From: Streptosporangium becharense
GTDB taxonomy: Bacteria > Actinomycetota > Actinomycetes > Streptosporangiales > Streptosporangiaceae
NCBI RefSeq assembly: GCF_014204985.1
Contig: NZ_JACHMP010000001.1
Span: 4,092,001 to 4,156,000, forward strand
Direction of reading: 5' to 3'
Length of the DNA: 64,000 nucleotides
Both the position numbers and the translations under genes were made by a program. The notes under the pieces were generated by a model. The model was not told where the DNA came from, searched no databases, and saw only the letters and a program-made list of their open reading frames with translations. Of the stretch, positions 55,967 through 64,000 are shown one piece after another. The number at the start of each line of letters is the position of its first letter. Position 1 is the first letter of the stretch.

Positions 55967-56653
55967 ATGGATCCGGACACCTTCCGTAGTGATATCGAGG
56001 TCGACGTCTACTGGCGGCGCCGGATGGCCGCTCTCGTCGGCGTGCTCGTGGTGGTCGCCCTGGTGGCATGGGCCTGCTCGGCCACAAGCGGACCGGATGA
56101 CACCTCGCCGAAGGACGCCTCCGCCACCCGACCGGCCGCGTCGGCTTCCGCGCCGGTCGTTTTGCCCTCACCGACGGCTGCCTCCGGACCGGCGGGGAGC
56201 CCGAGCCCGGCCCCGACCCCCGTTCCACACGCCGTGAAGGCGGCCTCGCGGGTCAAACGGCCGGGAGACGCCTGTGAGGCGCCGCAGCTCGTGCTCAACA
56301 TGGAGGGCCGGGGCACCGTCTACCCGGCCGGGGCCCGGCCGCGGTTCATCGTCACCCTGGTCAACACCGGCAAGGTGATGTGCACCGCCGATGTCGGGCC
56401 GCGCACGATGGAGGTCCGCATCACCTCCGGCGACGACCGGGTCTGGTCGTCCGCCGACTGCGTCAGCGGTGAGGTCGACGACATCCGCCGACTCGACCGG
56501 GGCATTCCATACGTTCGGGAACTGGTGTGGGACCGTCGCCGCTCCAGCGCGGACTGCCGGACCGAAGGTGTGCCCGCCCGTCCCGGCACGTACGTCGCCG
56601 TGGTGCGCCTCCCGGGGGTGAGCAGCAGCAAGACCGTCTTCCACCTCCGCTAG
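55967..56653 (+). CDS. Membrane-anchored protein of unknown function
   Basis: The protein has 228 aa from ATG at 55967 (GTG at 55961 possible). A charged N-terminus is followed by a membrane segment at ~19-38 ending at ACSAT, so it could be a signal anchor or an atypical lipoprotein. Next comes a Ser/Pro/Ala-rich spacer (~40-90) and a C-terminal ~130-residue beta domain with four cysteines. LVLNMEGRGTVYPAGARPRF and FIVTLVNTGKVMC resemble an immunoglobulin-like fold of actinobacterial wall proteins. No enzymatic motif. It is divergent from mutY. Confidence 0.75.
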   Translation: MDPDTFRSDIEVDVYWRRRMAALVGVLVVVALVAWACSATSGPDDTSPKDASATRPAASASAPVVLPSPTAASGPAGSPSPAPTPVPHAVKAASRVKRPGDACEAPQLVLNMEGRGTVYPAGARPRFIVTLVNTGKVMCTADVGPRTMEVRITSGDDRVWSSADCVSGEVDDIRRLDRGIPYVRELVWDRRRSSADCRTEGVPARPGTYVAVVRLPGVSSSKTVFHLR

Positions 56654-56716
56654 CCCTCCGGCGCCCCGGATGTGCCGGGGCGAAGGCGGGAGCGCCGGGT
56701 GCCGCGCCGCCCGCCG

Positions 56717-57802
56717 CTAGACGTAGCGTTCGAGGATGGACGACTCGGCCAGCCGGGACAGGCCCTCGCGGATGTGCCGGGCCCGGGCCTCACCGACGCC
56801 CCCCACCTCCTGAAGGTCGCCGGTGCTGGCGGCCAGCAGCTTCTGCAGGCTGGCGAACTGGTCGACCAGGCGGTCGACCACCGTGCTCGGCAGACGGGGA
56901 ACCTTGGCCAGCAGCCGGTAACCCCGCGGACTCACCGCCGTCTCCAGGGCGTCGTTGCCGGAGTGGCCGAGGATCTGGGCGACGGCGGAGATGTCGAGCA
57001 GCTCGTCGGAGGTGAGCTGGTCGAGCTCGTGCAGCGCGTCGGCGAACTTGCGGGGGCGTCGGCCCGCCGCGGGGAGGTAGTCGCGCACGATCAGCTCGCG
57101 GTCACTCTCGGTGCCGGCCACGAGCTCGTTCAGCTGCAGGGAGAGCAGCCGGCCGTCGGTGCCCAGCTCCACCACGTAGCCGGCGATCTCCTCGGAGATG
57201 CGCCTGACCATCTCCAGCCGCTGCACGACGACCGCGACGTCGCGGACCGTCACCAGATCCTCGATCTCCAGCGCCGAGAGGGTGCCGGAGACCTCGTCCA
57301 GGCGGAGCTTGTAGCGCTCCAGCGTGGCCAGGGCCTGGTTGGCCTTGGACAGGATCACCGCCGACTCCTCCAGCACGTAGCGGATGCCGTCGAGGTAGAG
57401 GGCGATGATCCGCATGGACTTGCTGAGGGAGATGACGGGGAACGACGTCTGCAGCGCCACGCGCTGGGCGGTGCGGTGGCGGGTGCCGGACTCGTCGGTC
57501 GGAATGGACGGGTCGGGCATCAGGTGCACCGCCGCGCGGACGATCCTGAGGTCGTCCGCGTTCAGGACGATGGCGCCGTCCATCTTGGCCAGCTCGCGCA
57601 GGCGCGTCGCGGAGAACTCGACGTCCAGCTCGAAGCCGCCGCTGCAGATCTCCTCGACCGTCCGGTCGTACCCCAGCACGATCAGGCCGCCCGTGTGGCC
57701 GCGGAGAATGCGCTCCAAACCGTCGCGTAACGGGGTTCCCGGCGCCACCGCGGCGAGGACACCCCTGCGGCGTTCGTCGAGCCCTTTGTACGTTGCTGCC
57801 AC
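56717..57802 (-). CDS. disA: Diadenylate cyclase / DNA integrity scanning protein DisA
   Basis: The protein has 361 aa from GTG at 57802. The DAC domain (~10-150) contains the diagnostic DGA (75-77, in MDGAIVLN) and RHR (108-110, in GTRHRTA) motifs that make c-di-AMP from two ATP. A linker helix domain and a C-terminal helix-hairpin-helix domain ([20 protein letters not shown]) bind branched DNA. It is the c-di-AMP source for the riboswitch at 46.7 kb. It lies downstream of radA on the same strand, 121 bp away, a common pairing in which RadA-type proteins modulate DisA. Confidence 0.98.
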   Translation of the reverse strand: MAATYKGLDERRRGVLAAVAPGTPLRDGLERILRGHTGGLIVLGYDRTVEEICSGGFELDVEFSATRLRELAKMDGAIVLNADDLRIVRAAVHLMPDPSIPTDESGTRHRTAQRVALQTSFPVISLSKSMRIIALYLDGIRYVLEESAVILSKANQALATLERYKLRLDEVSGTLSALEIEDLVTVRDVAVVVQRLEMVRRISEEIAGYVVELGTDGRLLSLQLNELVAGTESDRELIVRDYLPAAGRRPRKFADALHELDQLTSDELLDISAVAQILGHSGNDALETAVSPRGYRLLAKVPRLPSTVVDRLVDQFASLQKLLAASTGDLQEVGGVGEARARHIREGLSRLAESSILERYV

Positions 57803-57923
57803 ATGACCCCCGTGGTCTGCGTATCACGCCCAGCTTACCGGGGAAGGGCCCGCGCGGTCCGGAATCGTCGCACGAGCGTCCGCCGAGGGCCCGGCGCTCC
57901 GATCCGCGGGAGGCCGGAACACC

Positions 57924-59327
57924 TCAGGTGACATGGGTGAGCGCGTCCCAGACGTTGGCCGCCTCGACCACGTCGAAGCCGGGCCCGAAACTGGAGGAGT
58001 GTCCGGCGACGGGGACCAGCGCCTGGTGGCCGTCGCGCTTCTTGCCCGTCTCGAGGGACCCGGCGGGGACCAGCGCGCGGGTGAAGCCCAGCCGTGCGGC
58101 CTCCGACAACCGGCGGCGTACGTCACGCACCGGGCGGAGCTCCCCGGCCAGGCCCACCTCGCCCAGCACGACCAGCCCGGCCGGGAGCGCCTTGTCGCCG
58201 GCGGCGCTGGCCACCGCGAGCATCACCGAGAGGTCGACCGCGGGGTCGTTGAGCTTGATGCCGCCGACCGTGGCGGTGAACACGTCGCACCCGCCGAGTT
58301 TGGCGTTGAGCCGCCGCTCCAGCACGGCCAGCACCATGGTGACCCGGTAGGTGTCGAGCCCGGAGGAGGAGCGGCGCGGCTGCTGGGCCTCGGTGCGGGC
58401 GACCAGGGCCTGGACCTCGGCGGGCAGCGGCCGGGTGCCCTCCAGGGTGACGGTGACGCAGGTGCCGGGCACGGGTTCGGTGCGGTGGGAGACGAAAAGG
58501 CCGCTGGCGTCGGCGATGCCCTCGATGCCGCCCTCGTGCAGGTCGAAGCAGCCGACCTCGTCGACCGGGCCGTACCGGTTTTTGATCGCGCGGACCAGGC
58601 GGAGCCGGGAGTGCCGATCGCCCTCGAAGTGGAGGACGACGTCGACCAGGTGCTCCAGGGTGCGCGGGCCGGCGATCGAACCCTCCTTGGTGACGTGGCC
58701 GACCAGCACGGTGGACATGCCACGCTCCTTGGCCAGCCGCACCATGTTGCCGGCGACCTCTCTGACCTGGGTCACCCCGCCGGGCACGCCGGTCGCCTGG
58801 GCGGAGCCGATCGTCTGCACCGAGTCGACGATGAGCAGATCAGGCTGGACCTTCTCGACGTGGGCGACCAACGCGCTCAGGTCGGTCTCGGCCGCGAGGT
58901 AGAGGCGCTCCTGGATCGCGCCGATGCGGTCGGCCCTGACCCGCACCTGGGAGGCCGACTCCTCGCCCGTGACGTACAGCACGGTCTGCCGGCGAGCGAT
59001 CTTGGCTGCGGCGTCGAGCAGGAGGGTGGACTTGCCGATGCCGGGCTCACCCGCCAGGAGCACGACGGCGCCGGGCACCAGGCCGCCGCCGAGAACCCGG
59101 TCGAGCTCGCCGACGCCGGTGCGCCGCGCGTGCGCCACCTCGGCCTTGACCTGACCGATCGGGACGGCCGGGGCCGTCACCGCGCCCGCCGAGGCCACGT
59201 TCACGCCCGCGCGGGCGGTCTCCTCCTCGACCGTGCCCCAGGACTGGCACTCGCCGCAGCGCCCGACCCATTTCGCGGTCTGCCACCCGCACTCGGCACA
59301 GCGGTAGCCAGCAGCCTTCTTCGCCAT
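57924..59327 (-). CDS. radA: DNA repair protein RadA (Sms)
   Basis: The protein has 467 aa from ATG at 59327. The N-terminal zinc finger is CAECGWQTAKWVGRCGEC (residues ~10-27). The RecA-like ATPase has Walker A GEPGIGKST (93-101) and the RadA-specific KNRYG motif (IKNRYGPVDE). A Lon-protease-like C-terminal domain lacks the protease catalytic Ser. It works in homologous recombination as a branch-migration helicase. It is followed by disA. Confidence 0.97.
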   Translation of the reverse strand: MAKKAAGYRCAECGWQTAKWVGRCGECQSWGTVEEETARAGVNVASAGAVTAPAVPIGQVKAEVAHARRTGVGELDRVLGGGLVPGAVVLLAGEPGIGKSTLLLDAAAKIARRQTVLYVTGEESASQVRVRADRIGAIQERLYLAAETDLSALVAHVEKVQPDLLIVDSVQTIGSAQATGVPGGVTQVREVAGNMVRLAKERGMSTVLVGHVTKEGSIAGPRTLEHLVDVVLHFEGDRHSRLRLVRAIKNRYGPVDEVGCFDLHEGGIEGIADASGLFVSHRTEPVPGTCVTVTLEGTRPLPAEVQALVARTEAQQPRRSSSGLDTYRVTMVLAVLERRLNAKLGGCDVFTATVGGIKLNDPAVDLSVMLAVASAAGDKALPAGLVVLGEVGLAGELRPVRDVRRRLSEAARLGFTRALVPAGSLETGKKRDGHQALVPVAGHSSSFGPGFDVVEAANVWDALTHVT

Positions 59328-59457
59328 GGCCGCACGTTACCGGCCCGCACCGACAACTTTCACCCGGTACGGCACACCGTGTCGCGTCCGCCGGCGGCCA
59401 GGCGCCCCTCCCCGCCGGCGGACGCGGGGCGGGGGCGGGGCGAGCGCGACGGGGCCG

Positions 59458-59772
59458 TCAGATGTGACCTTCGAGGTCGGCCAGGAGCAGGCGCTTGGGC
59501 TTGGCACCCCTGATCTGCTGCACGACCTCCCCGTTCTTGTAGAGGTTGAGCGTGGGCAGGCCGAGAACGCCGTACCGGCTGGAGATCTCGGGGTAGTCGT
59601 CGGCGTTGAGCTTGGCGATCGTGAGGCGCTCGCCGAGCTCCGCCTCGATCTGCTCCAGCACCGGCGCGATCATCTTGCACGGCCCGCACCATTCGGCCCA
59701 GAAGTCGACCAGGACGGGCTTGTCGCTCTGGAGCACCTGCTCGGCGAAGTTCTCGGCGGTCAGCGTGATCAT
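59458..59772 (-). CDS. trxA: Thioredoxin
   Basis: The protein has 104 aa from ATG at 59772, with GGGAG within the end of merR. The active site is FWAEWCGPCKM (residues ~24-34), with the cis-Pro loop GLPTLNLYKNGE. It reduces protein disulfides in the cytoplasm, using thioredoxin reductase encoded elsewhere. It overlaps the merR stop by 4 bp, so synthesis is coupled to the regulator. Confidence 0.96.
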   Translation of the reverse strand: MITLTAENFAEQVLQSDKPVLVDFWAEWCGPCKMIAPVLEQIEAELGERLTIAKLNADDYPEISSRYGVLGLPTLNLYKNGEVVQQIRGAKPKRLLLADLEGHI

Positions 59773-60149
59773 TGTTCTCCCACTCTCCTCAGTGTGCAGC
59801 CGGGGCAGGTCGTGGCCAGCTGGGCGGCCACCTCCGCTCTGCGGGAGAGCAGCGCGCGGATCTCGTCGTCGATCTCCGCCAGCTTGCGCTGGTAGACGGC
59901 CACGGATTCCGGGCACGCGCCGCCGGACTCGTGCCCCGCCCGCAGGCAGGCCACGAACGGCCGGGCGTCGTCCAGAGTGAAGCCGACGGCGAGCAGCGAC
60001 CGGATCTCCGAGACGAGCCGCAGGTCCGTCTCGCCGTACTCCCGGTAACCGTTGGCCGAGCGCCGGGCCGTGATCAGCCCCTGCTGTTCGTAGTAGCGCA
60101 ACGCCCGGGTGCTGACCCCGGCCCGCCGCGCCAGCTCACCGATCCGCAT
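59769..60149 (-). CDS. MerR-family regulator, co-transcribed with thioredoxin
   Basis: The protein has 126 aa from ATG at 60149. The N-terminal winged HTH (MRIGELARRAGVSTRALRYYEQQGLI … NGYREY) is followed by a coiled coil and a C-terminal segment with Cys residues (VACLRAG, GGACPES and TTCPGCTL). The CPGC pair and other cysteines could sense redox state or a metal, fitting the thioredoxin partner. Its promoter has a 20-bp spacer with a perfect dyad, the MerR activation arrangement, so it probably controls its own operon. Confidence 0.92.
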   Translation of the reverse strand: MRIGELARRAGVSTRALRYYEQQGLITARRSANGYREYGETDLRLVSEIRSLLAVGFTLDDARPFVACLRAGHESGGACPESVAVYQRKLAEIDDEIRALLSRRAEVAAQLATTCPGCTLRRVGEQ

Positions 60150-60182
60150 ACGGCCCTCCCACTACGGCCCTCCCACGGCACG

Positions 60183-60214
60183 ACGATAAACGTTGACGTC
60201 AACGTCAAGGTCAA
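60183..60214 (-). promoter_or_regulatory. MerR-type promoter/operator of the merR-trxA operon
   Basis: On the minus strand, -35 TTGACC (plus 60209-60214) and -10 TATCGT (plus 60183-60188) are 20 bp apart, longer than the 17-bp optimum. The 16-bp perfect palindrome acgttgacgtcaacgt (60190-60205) lies in the spacer. This is the classic layout that MerR proteins untwist to activate transcription. Confidence 0.8.
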
Positions 60215-60314
60215 GCCCGTGCTCCGTTGTTCCCGGCCCTCCCGTCGCGCGGGGCGGCGGGGACGGGAGGGCCCGGAGCCGGGAGGGCCCGCCGAGCGGG
60301 CACGGGGGACGGGC

Positions 60315-61013
60315 TCAGAACCGCTTCCAGCGCAGCACGTTGGGGTAGGCGATCTCCAGGCCGGTGGTCTCGGCGATGGCCTGTTCGGCGACCGCCGGGG
60401 TGAACTCGATGCGGAGCACGGCCTCCAGGTCCGCGCGGCGCTCGAAGACCATGCGCAGGTCGAGAGGCTCGCTTCGCCAGCCCTGGCGCTCCCAGAACGC
60501 CTCGACGGACCGGGCCGAGTACGCCGGGACGGAGCGGCTGAACCAGCGACCGAAGGCGCCGCGCGTGGCATCGAGATCGATCACGAAGGCCGCGCCACCG
60601 CGCCGCATCACCCGGGAGAGCTCGGCCAGCCCGGGTTCGCAGCCAGGGCCGAAGAAGTAGGCCCAGCGCGCGACGGCCACGTCCACGCAGGCGTCGGGCA
60701 CCGGCAACGACTGGGCGGTGCCCACGCGGACCTCGACGTTGGGCAGGGCACGGCAGCGACGCCTGGCCAGCTGGACGAGGTCGTCGTGCGGCTCGACCCC
60801 GATCACTCGGGCAGCCGTGGCCGACATGGACGGCAGGTGGTAGCCCGTCCCGCAACCGATGTCGACGACGGTCGCCCCGGTCCGGGGCCTGACGGCGGAC
60901 ATCGCGGCGTCGGCCCGCCCGTCCGGGTCGACCGCCCGGTTCTCCAGCTCGTAGACCTGCGGCGTGTTCCAGATGTTGGGGCTGGGGACGGCGCCCTTCA
61001 TGACCCTCGGCAT
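60315..61013 (-). CDS. Class I SAM-dependent methyltransferase
   Basis: The protein has 232 aa from ATG at 61013; ATG at 61001 is also possible. SAM-binding motif I is VVDIGCGTGYHLP, the acidic loop of motif II is VIGVEPHDDL, and AQSLPVPDACVDVAVARWAYFFGPG is the post-motif strand of methyltransferase-11 type enzymes. The substrate is unknown. The promoter region contains accgt-a-acggt (61020-61030), an inverted repeat close to the start. It is divergent from the TIM-barrel isomerase gene. Confidence 0.88.
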   Translation of the reverse strand: MPRVMKGAVPSPNIWNTPQVYELENRAVDPDGRADAAMSAVRPRTGATVVDIGCGTGYHLPSMSATAARVIGVEPHDDLVQLARRRCRALPNVEVRVGTAQSLPVPDACVDVAVARWAYFFGPGCEPGLAELSRVMRRGGAAFVIDLDATRGAFGRWFSRSVPAYSARSVEAFWERQGWRSEPLDLRMVFERRADLEAVLRIEFTPAVAEQAIAETTGLEIAYPNVLRWKRF

Positions 61014-61019
61014 GTTCTT

Positions 61020-61030
61020 ACCGTAACGGT
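61020..61030. promoter_or_regulatory. Inverted repeat at the methyltransferase start
   Basis: The 11-bp palindrome accgt-a-acggt lies 6 bp upstream of the ATG at 61013, where a repressor would block a short leader or the -10 region. Confidence 0.35.
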
Positions 61031-61183
61031 GTAACAGTGTGATATCGGCTGCATCGGCGGTGCAGGACAGCACCTCTCTCCGCGCCCGCTTAGGCTGGCA
61101 ATCGTGGGCGACATAAGCGAGCGGGCCGGTAGGCACAGCGGTGTTCGCGAGCGTGTGCTCCGAGCCGGAGACAAGGAAGCGGT

Positions 61184-61993
61184 ATGAGCGTCCGAGTACC
61201 CAGCGCGAAGATCGCGCTGTCCACCGCGTCGGTGTATCCCGAGCGGACCCCCGACGCCTTCGAGCTGGCAGCGCGTCTCGGATACGACGGTGTGGAGATC
61301 ATGGTGGGCGCCGACCCCGTGAGCCAGGACGTCGACGTCCTGGAGCGGCTGTCCGACCACTACCAGCTGCCGATCCTGGCCATTCACGCCCCCTGCCTGC
61401 TGGTGACCCAGCGGGTGTGGGGCAAGGATCCGTGGGCCAAGCTCCAGCGAGCCCAGCGGGCCGCCGAGCGGGTCGGCGCGAGAACGGTCGTGGTGCACCC
61501 GCCGTTCCGGTGGCAGCGCGACTACGCGCGCGACTTCGAGACCGGCCTGGCCAGGATGCGCGAGGAGACCGACGTCGTCTTCGCGGTGGAGAACATGTTC
61601 CCGCTGCGGGCCAGGAACAACGAGGTCGTGCCGTACTCTCCCGACTGGAACCCGCTCGACTACGACTTCCCCCAGGTCACCCTGGATCTGTCCCACACGG
61701 CGGTCTCCGGGACCGACGCCATGGAGATGTTCACCAAGCTCGGTGACCGGCTGGCCCACCTGCATCTGGCCGACGGTGTGGGGGTGCCGAACAAGGACGA
61801 GCACCTGGTGCCGGGCAGGGGCAACCAGCCGTGCGGGCCGATCCTGGAGCGCATGGCGGGCAACGGCTTCTCCGGGCTGGTCGTGCTTGAGATCAACACG
61901 CGCAAGGCCGCGAGCCGGACCGAGCGGATCGACGACCTCACCGAGGCGCTGGCCTTCGCCCGGTCGCATCTGGCCGCCTCCGCCACCGCATGA
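61184..61993 (+). CDS. Sugar phosphate isomerase/epimerase-like TIM-barrel protein
   Basis: The protein has 269 aa from ATG at 61184, with AAGGA upstream. It is an AP-endonuclease-2-type barrel: [57 protein letters not shown] and [11 protein letters not shown]. The His, Glu and Asp residues are placed for divalent metal binding as in xylose isomerase-like enzymes. The substrate is unknown. It overlaps the TetR gene (ATGA), which probably regulates it or a nearby operon. This pair is conserved in actinomycetes. Confidence 0.9.
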   Translation: MSVRVPSAKIALSTASVYPERTPDAFELAARLGYDGVEIMVGADPVSQDVDVLERLSDHYQLPILAIHAPCLLVTQRVWGKDPWAKLQRAQRAAERVGARTVVVHPPFRWQRDYARDFETGLARMREETDVVFAVENMFPLRARNNEVVPYSPDWNPLDYDFPQVTLDLSHTAVSGTDAMEMFTKLGDRLAHLHLADGVGVPNKDEHLVPGRGNQPCGPILERMAGNGFSGLVVLEINTRKAASRTERIDDLTEALAFARSHLAASATA

Positions 61994-62790
61994 GCGCGCC
62001 GTCCTCGAACGGATCCTCCGCCGGCCGGGCCGCCACGACCGGGCCGGAGCAGGTGGCCGGGCCGGAGGCGGTGTCCGTGACCGGGCCGGAGGCGGTGGCA
62101 GCGGCGGCGACGAGGCCGGAGGCGGTGGCAGGGGCGGCGGCGGCGACGGGGCCGGAGGCGGAGCCGGTGACCGCGGTGAACACGGGTGAGCCGGTGCCGC
62201 GGACGGCCGCCAGGCGGCGTTCCGGCCGCAGGCCGGGTTCGGCGGACACCCGAGGGCAGATCCTCGCGGCGGCGCGTGAGATCTTCGCCGAGAAGGGGTT
62301 CGACAAGGCGACCGTCCGGGGCATCGCCCGGCAGGCGGGGGTGGACCCGGCGCTGGTCCACCACTACTTCGACGGCAAGGAGGGCGTGTTCGTCGCGGCG
62401 ATGGAGCTGCCGGTCAATCCGGAGAAGGTCATCCCCGTCATCCTGGCCGGCCCGCGCGCGGAGGCCGGTGAACGGCTCGCCCGGCTCATCCTGACGATCA
62501 CCTCCGACCCCGGCGCCCGCCAGCCGCTGCTGGCGCTGGTCAGGACCGCGATGACCAACGACCGGATGGTCGTCACGATCAGGGAGTTCATGACGCACGC
62601 CCTCCTGCACCGGGTGGCGGAGAGCCTGGGGGTTCCGCCGGTCCGGATGGAGGCCGCCTTCGCCCAGCTGTTCGGCGTGGTCCTGGTGCGTTACGTCTTC
62701 GAGCTGGAGCCGATGGCCTCGGCCGAGGTGGAGGAACTGGTCGAGCTGCTCGGCCCCACCATCCAGCGGTACGTGGACGGGTCCGCCTAG
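61990..62790 (+). CDS. TetR-family regulator with repeat-derived N-terminal extension
   Basis: The frame begins with ATG at 61990, overlapping the previous stop, and gives 266 aa. Residues ~83-130 are the TetR HTH ([48 protein letters not shown]), followed by a ligand/dimerisation domain of the common actinobacterial type. The first ~80 residues are Gly/Pro/Glu/Ala/Val-rich with repeated TGPEAV units and then a basic patch (RRRSGRRPG). Typical TetR proteins start just before the HTH, so the extension is unusual. It is translationally coupled to the isomerase-like gene. Confidence 0.92.
   Translation: MSAPSSNGSSAGRAATTGPEQVAGPEAVSVTGPEAVAAAATRPEAVAGAAAATGPEAEPVTAVNTGEPVPRTAARRRSGRRPGSADTRGQILAAAREIFAEKGFDKATVRGIARQAGVDPALVHHYFDGKEGVFVAAMELPVNPEKVIPVILAGPRAEAGERLARLILTITSDPGARQPLLALVRTAMTNDRMVVTIREFMTHALLHRVAESLGVPPVRMEAAFAQLFGVVLVRYVFELEPMASAEVEELVELLGPTIQRYVDGSA
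62035..62170 (+). repeat. In-frame repeat encoding GPEAV units
   Basis: Imperfect units on the theme gggccggaggcggtg recur five to six times at 15-36-bp spacing in the 5' part of the TetR gene. Confidence 0.75.
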
Positions 62791-63210
62791 CGTCGCCGCC
62801 GTGACCCGGCGACCGGGCCGGTGTCGGTGCCCGCGGCGCTCCTGTCGCGACCAGGAGACCGGTCCGGTGCCAGCGACGCTCCCGTCATGACCGGGAGACC
62901 GGTCCGGTGCCAGTGGCGCCGGCCCGGCACGACGCCGCACTACCGCACCGTCGGCCCGGCACGACGCCGCACCCGCCGCACCGTCGGCCCGGTGAACGTG
63001 TGCGATCGTTTACGTGGTCTCGGCCTCCCGCGCGGCGTGAAGTGTGTAGAGCATTGTTCTGGGGAGTGGGTTGACCATAGGGTTGCCGGGATCATCACGG
63101 GTCGTACGCCGATCGAAAGTTACTCGTGGGTAGGATCTGTGGGGACCCGTTGTCACCGTGGATGACCGGCGGTCGTACGCTGGCAGCCAACGCCGTCTGT
63201 GGGAGGACCC
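62791..63210. other. Intergenic region with nested direct repeats
   Basis: No gene is supported. gagaccggtccggtgccag occurs twice (about 62856 and 62895) and cggcccggcacgacgccgca occurs twice (about 62923 and 62951). The second half is less GC-rich and should carry the promoter of the membrane oxidoreductase; TTGACC at 63071-63076 is a possible -35 without a clear -10. Confidence 0.6.
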
Positions 63211-64000
63211 GTGCTCTGGGTAGCGATCATCGGGCTGGTCATGACAGCCGTCGCGGTCGCGCTTGCCGCGCGCCGTGTGCTGTTCCTCTACAAGCTCGCC
63301 ACCGTCGGGCCCCCCGCGCCCGAGCGCGTCGAATACGCCAGGAGCCATCTCGGCGAGGAGATCAAGGCTCAGCTGGTCGAGGTCTTCGGGCAGCGGAAGC
63401 TGCTGAAGTGGACACCGTCCGGGGTGGCCCACTTCTTCGTCATGTGGGCCTTCTTCATCCTGGCGACGGTCTACCTCGAGGCGTACGGCGCGCTCATCCA
63501 GGGGGCGATCACCGGCACCCCCGACTTCCACATCCCGATCATCGGGCGATGGGCCGTCCTGGGCTTTCTGCAGGACTTCATCGCGGTCGCCGCCCTGCTC
63601 GGCCTGATCGCCTTCGCGGTCATCCGGGTCAAGAACTCGCCGAAGAAGATGGGCCGCAGGTCCCGCTTCTCCGGGTCGCACCTCGGCGGTGCCTGGCTCG
63701 TCCTTTTCATGATCTTCAACGTGATCTGGACGATGTTCCTCTTCCGCGGCGCGGCGGCCAACACCGGCAACCTGCCCTACGCGTCGGGTGCGTTCGCCTC
63801 CGACGCCACGGCGGCCCTGCTGAGGCCGCTCGGCCCGGGGGCCAACGAGGTCCTGGAGCACGTCGGGCTGCTGCTGCACATCGGCGTCATGCTGGTGTTC
63901 CTCGTGATCGTGGTGAACTCCAAGCACCTGCACATCTTCACCGCCCCGCTCAACGTGGCCTTCTCCCGCCGTCCCGACGGCAACGGGCCGGCCCAGCCGC
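63211..64000 (+). CDS. Membrane-bound Fe-S oxidoreductase, N-terminal part (runs off the window)
   Basis: The frame starts with GTG at 63211 (GGGAGGA at 63201-63207) and stays open to the window end, giving at least 263 residues. It has about five to six membrane helices: ~2-20, 72-92, 112-135, 160-180 and 215-235. Conserved His residues in ~VAHFFVMWAF and LEHVGLLLHIGV could ligate heme, as in NarI/HdrE-type cytochrome b subunits. The arrangement matches the N-terminal membrane domain of actinobacterial heterodisulfide-reductase-like (CCG-domain) proteins, where Fe-S and CCG domains follow. Those would lie beyond the window. Confidence 0.85.
   Translation, partial: MLWVAIIGLVMTAVAVALAARRVLFLYKLATVGPPAPERVEYARSHLGEEIKAQLVEVFGQRKLLKWTPSGVAHFFVMWAFFILATVYLEAYGALIQGAITGTPDFHIPIIGRWAVLGFLQDFIAVAALLGLIAFAVIRVKNSPKKMGRRSRFSGSHLGGAWLVLFMIFNVIWTMFLFRGAAANTGNLPYASGAFASDATAALLRPLGPGANEVLEHVGLLLHIGVMLVFLVIVVNSKHLHIFTAPLNVAFSRRPDGNGPAQP

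Overview
The window is high-GC DNA from a filamentous actinomycete, most likely Streptosporangiaceae (Streptosporangium/Nonomuraea-like). The grounds are many GTG starts, stop-start overlaps typical of high-GC actinobacteria, and the conserved order ppa / dacB - HExxH metalloprotease - tilS - hpt - ftsH - folE - folP - folB - folK - DUF3180. The panC - nadB/nadC - coaX - lysS - lsr2 - clpC block and actinobacterial SAM-IV and c-di-AMP riboswitches point the same way. I saw no rRNA, tRNA, CRISPR array, insertion sequence or prophage. The genus assignment is inference.

Layout. 1-16.6 kb is accessory: hypothetical and membrane proteins, an XRE regulator divergent from a short-chain reductase, two gene remnants (HAD N-terminus, YjdF-like), a Nudix hydrolase, two serine beta-lactamase-like hydrolases, a NarL-type two-component system, an ABC-F ATPase, a lipoprotein, and an ECF sigma factor fused to its own anti-sigma-like, membrane and proline-rich segments. 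17-29.5 kb is the housekeeping block: cell-wall NlpC/P60, pyrophosphatase, PBP4-type carboxypeptidase, tRNA-lysidine synthetase, purine salvage, FtsH and the folate pathway. 29.5-33.5 kb (minus strand) holds an acyltransferase, a stand-alone NuoD-like protein and a PLP enzyme, with a SAM-IV riboswitch in front of the PLP gene. 33.6-44 kb carries TerC, a P450, a MidA-type methyltransferase, and pantothenate, NAD and CoA genes (with a fused NadB-NadC) up to lysS. 44-54 kb carries a mini LuxR-type regulator, a second NlpC/P60 gene behind a c-di-AMP riboswitch, an ArgA-like acetyltransferase, a repeat-rich RDD membrane protein, lsr2 and clpC. 54-64 kb carries an orphan EboE-like protein, mutY, a membrane-anchored protein, disA, radA, a merR-thioredoxin pair, a methyltransferase, a TIM-barrel isomerase with a TetR regulator, and the start of a membrane Fe-S oxidoreductase that runs off the end.

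How the parts connect. DisA makes c-di-AMP, and the riboswitch before the NlpC/P60 hydrolase at 45.6-46.6 kb should sense it, so source and target of one second-messenger circuit lie about 10 kb apart. The SAM-IV riboswitch heads a PLP enzyme/NuoD-like operon, and a MidA-type methyltransferase (relatives methylate the NuoD homologue of mitochondrial complex I) sits 5 kb away; this is the most interesting hypothesis here. The folate genes are stop-start coupled with an NTF2-like protein inserted, and FolB carries a long repeat-built N-terminal extension. Short-period in-frame repeats have expanded independently in at least six genes and several intergenic gaps.
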